Of a stretch of DNA of 34,393 nucleotides, positions 30,230-34,393 are shown one piece after another. The notes under the pieces were generated by a model. That model worked only from the letters and a program-made list of their open reading frames with translations. It was not told the DNA's origin and did no database searches. The DNA is from Desulfurivibrio sp. Its GTDB lineage: Bacteria > Desulfobacterota > Desulfobulbia > Desulfobulbales > SURF-16. Location of the stretch: NCBI GenBank assembly GCA_003605035.1, contig QZKJ01000090.1, positions 1 to 34,393 on the forward strand, read 5' to 3'. Positions within the stretch are counted from its first letter, which is position 1. Every line of letters starts with the position of its first letter. The position numbers were made by a program, and so were the translations under genes.

Positions 30230-31867
30230 TCAATCATTATCCCCCAGCGCCTTGGCAAAAGAGACATAAAAGGTAATGCCCTGCCTGGGATTATGTTCGA
30301 CCCACACCTGCCCTTTATGCTGGGAGGCGATATCCTTGACAATGGCCAGGCCCAGCCCGGCTCCTTCAATGCCCAACGCCGTGTTTTTCCGCATGAACAT
30401 GGAAAAAAGACCGTCCGATTCCTTGTTGCCCAGGCCTACGCCGTCATCCCGCACGGAAAGGACATGAAAGTCCCCGGCATCCTTATAGCCGATGGCAATC
30501 TCGCTCAGCTTCTCGCCCCCGTACTTCAGGGCATTATCAATCAGATTGCGCAGGATACGCAGCAATGACAAACGATCCGCGGTGATCTCCGGCAGATATT
30601 CCGGCGCAAGCCACTTGATGGCGCGCAGTTCAAGCTGCAGGGAAAATTCCTCTCTGATGATCTTCAGGGTCTCCTCCAGGGAGACCTGCTGCAGAGCAAG
30701 CGGCACCTCCTGGGCGGAAATGAAAACATTGATCTTGTCAACCAGCGAGGCAATCTCTTCGGACGAGTTGAGGATCTGCTGACAGTATTTCTTTCCCTTA
30801 TCATCCAGCTGAGGCCCGTATTTATTGTGCAGACGCCTGACCAGGCCATGAATGGAAATAGCCGGATTTTTCAGATCATGAACAACAGAATAGGCAAACT
30901 CCTTGATTTTTTTGGAACTTTCCCGCAGCTCATCCTCGACCTTCTTGCGATCGGAAATATCGTAATGGGTGCCGACAAAACGCAGCGGCCGGCCTTTCTC
31001 ATCCCATTCCACCACCTTGCCCCGGGCAAGCACCCATTGCCATTCACCCGACTTGTTCAGCATCCTGAATTCCGCCACATACCTGGAGGTGATGCCTTGA
31101 ATATGATTCAGCACCGCGGCCAGGGCGGCCGGCTTATCATCAGGGTGCAGCAGATGCTCCCAGGTTATCTTCCTGTCGCGCACCTCGTCCAGCGTATAAC
31201 CCAGCATCTTTGCCCAGTTTTCCCCGTAATAGACTTCACCGGTCTGCAGGTTGCGGTCCCAGACCCCGTTGGAGGTGGCATCGAGCACCATGCGGAAAAA
31301 TTTTTCCCTTTCCTGCAGGGCGGCCTGGACCCGTTTACGCCGGGTGATGTCGCGGTTATTGGCCCGCCGGCCGAGGGGCTGCCCCTGTTCATTGAACACC
31401 GGCCGGCAGCTGTGGGCAATCCAGCGTTCCTCCCCGCTCCGGGACAGAATGCGGAAGTCAAAATGAAATTCCGCCGCCTCATGCATCTCTTCCTTGAGGT
31501 GGGCATCAAGGCGCTGCCGGTCCTGCGGATGGATTATTGACAGAAAAAGGTCTTGATTATTATAGAAGTCAAGGGGACTGAAGCCGGTTATCCGCTCGCA
31601 GGAAGGAGAAATATGCAGGAACCTGCCGTCAGGGGCCACCCAGTATTCCCAGTCCCAGGAGAAATCGGTGACAATGCGGAATTTATTGTCCCGCTCGGCA
31701 ATCGCCTCCTCAAGCTCCCGGCAGGCGGCCATCTCCTCATCAAGCCGGCGGCTCAGCACCTCCACCTGCCCGGACAACTCCCTGATCCGCAGTTCAAGCT
31801 TCTGGCGTTCCCGCTGCAAATCGGGGGTTTCCGCCTGTTTCCCGGGAGATATTTCTTCGTGTGCCAT
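30230..31867 (-). CDS. Cytosolic PAS-PAS sensor histidine kinase
   Basis: The 545-residue protein has no transmembrane segment. It opens with a coiled coil (about 15-60). Two PAS domains follow: about 62-175, ending NNRDITRRKRV, and about 186-307, ending HYDISDRKKVEDE, each with the usual PAC motif W-x-x and G-D-I-like end. The phosphorylation helix has His330 in V-V-H-D-L-K-N-P-A. The ATPase domain has the N-box N-L-I-D-N-A-L-K-Y-G-G, V-R-D-D-G-V-G-L-G and G-A-G-L-G-L-A-I-V. It senses an internal signal, possibly redox or a small molecule, but no haem- or flavin-binding residues are evident. No response regulator is adjacent, so it is an orphan kinase. No clear ribosome site was seen. Confidence 0.88.
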   Translation of the reverse strand: MAHEEISPGKQAETPDLQRERQKLELRIRELSGQVEVLSRRLDEEMAACRELEEAIAERDNKFRIVTDFSWDWEYWVAPDGRFLHISPSCERITGFSPLDFYNNQDLFLSIIHPQDRQRLDAHLKEEMHEAAEFHFDFRILSRSGEERWIAHSCRPVFNEQGQPLGRRANNRDITRRKRVQAALQEREKFFRMVLDATSNGVWDRNLQTGEVYYGENWAKMLGYTLDEVRDRKITWEHLLHPDDKPAALAAVLNHIQGITSRYVAEFRMLNKSGEWQWVLARGKVVEWDEKGRPLRFVGTHYDISDRKKVEDELRESSKKIKEFAYSVVHDLKNPAISIHGLVRRLHNKYGPQLDDKGKKYCQQILNSSEEIASLVDKINVFISAQEVPLALQQVSLEETLKIIREEFSLQLELRAIKWLAPEYLPEITADRLSLLRILRNLIDNALKYGGEKLSEIAIGYKDAGDFHVLSVRDDGVGLGNKESDGLFSMFMRKNTALGIEGAGLGLAIVKDIASQHKGQVWVEHNPRQGITFYVSFAKALGDND

Positions 31868-32183
31868 AGCTTGACTGTCTCGTAAAAACCCGCTCGACAG
31901 CCGTACAGCAGATGATACGTTCCTGCTTTATCATCACGACAATCCGGCGCCGGGACTTTCCGCGAAACCACATCGATTCGCATGTCAGCATGTCAGGCTT
32001 TTATCACGAAGTGCAGGCAAACAGTATCGCGGAGTTTTGCCATAACAAACAAAACCCGGCTCTGGGGAGTGTTCTCCCTATGCGTTTTCTCTCGGGAACT
32101 TCGTGCAATCCGGCAAGACAATACCGTCGAATAAGGAATAACTATCTCATTAATCTCCGGGATAGCCGTTTTTGTCAAGCAAT
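31868..32183. other. Intergenic region between PAS kinase and hsp20 genes
   Basis: About 315 bases with no convincing gene; the small frames on both strands lack ribosome sites and family resemblance. The kinase promoter should be near the left part. I checked for tRNA-like cloverleaf and riboswitch motifs and saw none. Confidence 0.4.
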
Positions 32184-32211
32184 AAAAAAGCCCGCATTGC
32201 TGCGGGCTTTT
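32184..32211 (-). terminator. Bidirectional intrinsic terminator after the hsp20 gene
   Basis: AAAGCCCGCA (32187-32196), loop TTGC, TGCGGGCTTT (32201-32210), with A residues before and T residues after, so it can work on either strand. It lies 21 bases beyond the hsp20 stop. Confidence 0.85.
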
Positions 32212-32231
32212 CTTATAAGAAAACTCTCCTG

Positions 32232-32690
32232 CTAGTGGACTTGAATGTGCGTGATTTTCTTTATCGCTTCCTCGGATTTCGGCAGAGTGATTTTCAACTC
32301 ACCGTTTTTGAAGGAGGCCTCAATCTTGTCACTCTTCACCTCGACAGGAAGGCGTAAAGCCCGGCAAAAGGCGCCGTACCGCCGCTCCATTCTATGAACA
32401 TGCTTATCAGTTTCCTTATACTCTTCCTTTCTTTCACCCTTGATGACCAGAACGTCGTTATCCAGGGAAATTTCGATATCCTTTTTCTCCAGGCCGGGAA
32501 GATCGGCTATTACTTCAATCTCCTTGTCGGTTTCACTGATATCAAGCCGAGGAGACCAATCCCGTTCAGGCTCAAGCATCAGGTCATGAAGCATTGACCC
32601 CTTCCACATCCTCTTGAACATATCCTCCATTTCCTCGAAAACATCCGGTACATCAATTTTACCACGTCGTGATGGGATCAGATCAAACAT
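32232..32690 (-). CDS. Hsp20/alpha-crystallin small heat-shock protein
   Basis: The 152-residue protein has an N-terminal helical arm (VFEEMEDMFKRMWKG) and a 90-residue alpha-crystallin domain. The domain runs from SPRLDISETDKEIEVIADLPGLEKKDIEI, through D-N-D-V-L-V-I-K-G-E-R and RRYGAFCRALRLP, to A-S-F-K-N-G-E-L-K-I-T-L-P-K. A C-terminal I-x-V-like tail (I-Q-V-H) is present. It is an ATP-independent holdase in the cytosol. A GGGGGTG site precedes ATG 32690. Upstream, TTGACT with TATCGT 16 bases further on (about 32785-32758, minus strand) is a possible promoter; no clear heat-shock sigma-32 element or CIRCE palindrome is seen. Confidence 0.92.
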   Translation of the reverse strand: MFDLIPSRRGKIDVPDVFEEMEDMFKRMWKGSMLHDLMLEPERDWSPRLDISETDKEIEVIADLPGLEKKDIEISLDNDVLVIKGERKEEYKETDKHVHRMERRYGAFCRALRLPVEVKSDKIEASFKNGELKITLPKSEEAIKKITHIQVH

Positions 32691-32796
32691 GCTAACACCC
32701 CCTTTTTGTCAGTCAATCATGCATCATTTTGTTACTCCGCCTCCTCCTAAGTAAACGATAAATATTGTCTGAAGGGAGTCAAGGGGTTATTTTTTT

Positions 32797-33492
32797 TCAG
32801 CAACAGGGGGTCAGGCCCCCGGTCCACGGGCCTTTATGACCCGGTAGCGGGATATGCCTTTCCAGGCGGGCGTAGAATTCGTAGCCGGGCATTTCCCGTG
32901 CCCCGAGGCGCACCAGGTGGGCGGTGGTCATCTGGCAGTCGATCAGATCGAATTCCCAGCGCCGCAGCAGGGTGATCAGCTGCGCCAGGGCGATCTTGGA
33001 CGAGTTGGCGACCAGGGAGAACATGGACTCGCCGAAAAACACCCGGCCAAGCGCCACGCCGTAAAGACCGCCGACCAGGGTTTTCTCCTGCCAGCATTCC
33101 ACCGAGTGGGCATAACCCGCCTCATGCAAATGGATATAGGCCTCGATCATCTCCGGCACCAGCCAGGTGCCCTGCTCCTTGCCCGGGCGCGGCAGGGCGC
33201 AGGAGCGGATCACCCGGGCAAAGGCGGTGTCAAAGGTGACCTGAAAGCGGCCCTGGCGGATAAGCCGGGCCAGCCGTTTCGGCAGATGAAAATTCCGCGG
33301 CTCCAGCACCAGACGCGGATCAGGCGCCCACCAGAGAATGGGGTCTTCCTCGGTGTACCAGGGGAAAATGCCCTGGCCATAGGCCAGCAGCAGCCTTTCA
33401 ACGGAAAGATCGCCGCCGATGGCCAGCAGGCCGTCCTCGCGGGCCAGGTAAGGCGGGGGGAAGATGAGATCGTCGGTTAACCCGAATATCAT
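32797..33492 (-). CDS. aat: Leucyl/phenylalanyl-tRNA-protein transferase
   Basis: ATG 33492 overlaps the hypB stop as ATGA; the GTG at 33498 would extend it by two codons. The 231-residue protein shows the Aat signature: LIFPPPYLAREDGLLAIGGDLS, LLLAYGQGIFPWYTEEDPILWWAPDPR, AYIHLHEAGYAHSVECWQ, LVGGLYGVALGRVFFGESMFS, and LIDCQMTTAHLVRLGAREM. It transfers Leu or Phe from aminoacyl-tRNA to proteins with N-terminal Arg or Lys, feeding the ClpS/ClpAP N-end rule pathway in the cytosol. The length is usual for the family. It is translationally coupled to hypB, an arrangement that need not be functional. Confidence 0.95.
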   Translation of the reverse strand: MIFGLTDDLIFPPPYLAREDGLLAIGGDLSVERLLLAYGQGIFPWYTEEDPILWWAPDPRLVLEPRNFHLPKRLARLIRQGRFQVTFDTAFARVIRSCALPRPGKEQGTWLVPEMIEAYIHLHEAGYAHSVECWQEKTLVGGLYGVALGRVFFGESMFSLVANSSKIALAQLITLLRRWEFDLIDCQMTTAHLVRLGAREMPGYEFYARLERHIPLPGHKGPWTGGLTPCC

Positions 33493-34196
33493 CGGCACAG
33501 GGAGCGCAGGTACGCAAGCCAGCTGTCAAAGCCTTCCCCGGTGGTGGCGGAAACAGTCATGACCGTGAGCTGCGGATTAAGCTGCAGCGCATCCTTGATC
33601 GCCGCCTCCGGAGGAAAATCAAAGTAGGGCAGCAGATCCGTCTTGCTGATCATGAAAACATGGGAGCCGATAAAGGCCTTCGGATATTTGGCCGGTTTAT
33701 CCGGCCCCTCCGGCACGGAGATCATCACCACCCGCTGGTGTTCACCCAGGTAAAAGGTGGCCGGGCAGACCAAGTTGCCGACGTTTTCAATAAAGAGCAG
33801 ATCGAGTTTCTTTTCCGCCAGCTGGTCCTCCAGCTCATGAATGCCCCTGTGGACCAGGGCGGCATCGAGATGGCAGGCGCCTCCGGTGGTCAGCTGCACC
33901 ACCGGCACGCCCTTGGCGCGGATGCGTTCGGCATCCCGTTCCGTTTCAATATCGCCCTCGATCACCCCGATGCGCAGTTCCCTGCCCAGCCGCTCAATGG
34001 TTTTCTCCAGCAGGGTGGTTTTGCCGGAACCCGGGCTGCTGATCAGGTTGATCGCCACGGCGCCCAGTTCCTCAATATGCTCGCGGTTCTTCTCCGCCAG
34101 GGCATCGTTGGCGGCCAGCAGGCTCTGGTTGACATCAACTACCTTGTGATCATGATGAGTATGACTCGGGCTCGCACATCCACAGTCTTCACACAT
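33489..34196 (-). CDS. hypB: Hydrogenase nickel incorporation GTPase HypB
   Basis: The 235-residue protein has an N-terminal metal site M-C-E-D-C-G-C, then a short His-rich stretch (HTHHDH) that can store nickel. The G-domain has the P-loop at about 53-60 (S-P-G-S-G-K-T), EGDIETERDAERI, the conserved TTGGACHLDA with the Cys-His metal pair of the dimer interface, FIENVGNLVCP and SKTDLLPY. HypB with HypA inserts Ni into NiFe hydrogenase large subunits. Other hyp genes are not in the window but may lie upstream to the right. GGGAT is nine bases before ATG 34196. Confidence 0.95.
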   Translation of the reverse strand: MCEDCGCASPSHTHHDHKVVDVNQSLLAANDALAEKNREHIEELGAVAINLISSPGSGKTTLLEKTIERLGRELRIGVIEGDIETERDAERIRAKGVPVVQLTTGGACHLDAALVHRGIHELEDQLAEKKLDLLFIENVGNLVCPATFYLGEHQRVVMISVPEGPDKPAKYPKAFIGSHVFMISKTDLLPYFDFPPEAAIKDALQLNPQLTVMTVSATTGEGFDSWLAYLRSLCR

Positions 34197-34211
34197 ATGC
34201 TTATATCCCTC

Positions 34212-34246
34212 TATGTTAGTAACTACCTATGTTTATGTTAGTAACT
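34212..34246. repeat. Paired 13-base direct repeats upstream of hypB
   Basis: TATGTTAGTAACT occurs at 34212-34224 and again at 34234-34246, with start-to-start spacing of 22 bases (two helical turns). They lie 16-50 bases before the hypB start. Two same-face copies suggest an operator for a dimeric regulator. They are not the NikR inverted-repeat consensus. Confidence 0.45.
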
Positions 34247-34291
34247 CAACTTTCTAACTTAATCTATTTTGCCGAGATAACGATATTTTTT

Positions 34292-34307
34292 TGGCATAGT
34301 TGCTGCT
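34292..34307 (+). promoter_or_regulatory. Possible sigma-54 promoter directed out of the window
   Basis: TGGCAT-AGTTG-CTGCT keeps the invariant GG-N10-GC spacing and differs from TGGCAC-N5-TTGCW at two positions. It points right, towards a gene not shown. Confidence 0.35.
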
Positions 34308-34322
34308 CTGATTTCCGTCATG

Positions 34323-34393
34323 GGAATTCAGGAGACAGGAGACAGAATTCAGAATGGTTGATTTTGTTACGTTTTATTCTGGCTCCTGATTTC
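34323..34393. repeat. Inverted GGAGACAG/CTCCTGA repeat at the window edge
   Basis: GAATTCAGGAGACAG with a repeated GGAGACAG and AGAATTCAGAAT (about 34323-34355) faces ATTCTGGCTCCTGATTTC (34376-34393), its imperfect reverse complement. Such GAATTC/CAGGAG-type intergenic repeats are common in related genomes. The right arm may be cut by the window end. Confidence 0.4.

Noticed and set aside
34212..34246. CRISPR-like repeat pair
   Set aside because: Only two 13-base copies with a 9-base gap, no cas genes and no spacer-length spacing.

Overview
The window looks like a chromosomal segment of a sulfur-metabolising Desulfobacterota (deltaproteobacterial) bacterium, perhaps near Desulfobulbales. The evidence is indirect: a DsrC/TusE-family protein, a rhodanese plus ETHE1-like persulfide dioxygenase, HypB for NiFe hydrogenase maturation, a PEP-CTERM protein behind a near-perfect sigma-54 promoter, a GEMM-I c-di-GMP riboswitch, and mostly GC-rich coding DNA. 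No tRNA, rRNA, CRISPR array, intact transposase or origin was recognised.

Bases 1-4480 look like accessory DNA. The left edge holds the C-terminus of an AAA-type ATPase, overlapped (ATGA) by about 25 codons resembling the start of a type I restriction HsdR subunit, which then stops. From there to about 4480 the DNA is visibly AT-richer. This part carries a c-di-GMP-I riboswitch with an overlapping intrinsic terminator, a metallophosphoesterase ending in four Cys4 zinc ribbons, a two-TM protein of unknown function and a small doubtful ORF.

Bases 4481-7910 (minus strand) form a compact three-gene operon: C39-like papain-fold protein, RimK-type ATP-grasp ligase, GCS2 carboxylate-amine ligase. 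This is a recognised but poorly characterised amidoligase arrangement, probably making and processing a small peptide-like metabolite or tag.

Bases 8100-20200 are mixed: a DsrC-like protein without the canonical redox cysteines, a lysine-methyltransferase-like enzyme, the sigma-54-driven spondin-domain PEP-CTERM protein, small Cys-rich or coiled-coil proteins, a membrane-anchored sorbosone-dehydrogenase-like beta-propeller beside a large UPF0182 membrane protein, an exported protein built from an exact 41-residue repeat, DUF2277, an exported alpha/beta hydrolase, and an orphan DUF5706/Pycsar-type transmembrane effector. A repeat-rich non-coding kilobase with nested palindromes follows.

Bases 20200-34393 are mostly housekeeping and signalling: an exported UlaG-like metallo-hydrolase, a multi-TM protein, a STAS-like protein, a ModA-like binding protein without signal peptide, a hybrid histidine kinase, rhodanese-MBL persulfide dioxygenase, NUDIX and MazG-type nucleotide enzymes, DUF309, a zinc-ribbon protein, MscS channel, a soluble PAS histidine kinase, Hsp20, Aat and HypB.

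All functions are read from sequence motifs and family knowledge; no database search was run. The items most worth pursuing are the riboswitch-controlled zinc-ribbon phosphoesterase, the amidoligase operon, the orphan Pycsar-type effector, the 41-residue repeat protein and the DsrC variant with a Cys-Cys tail.
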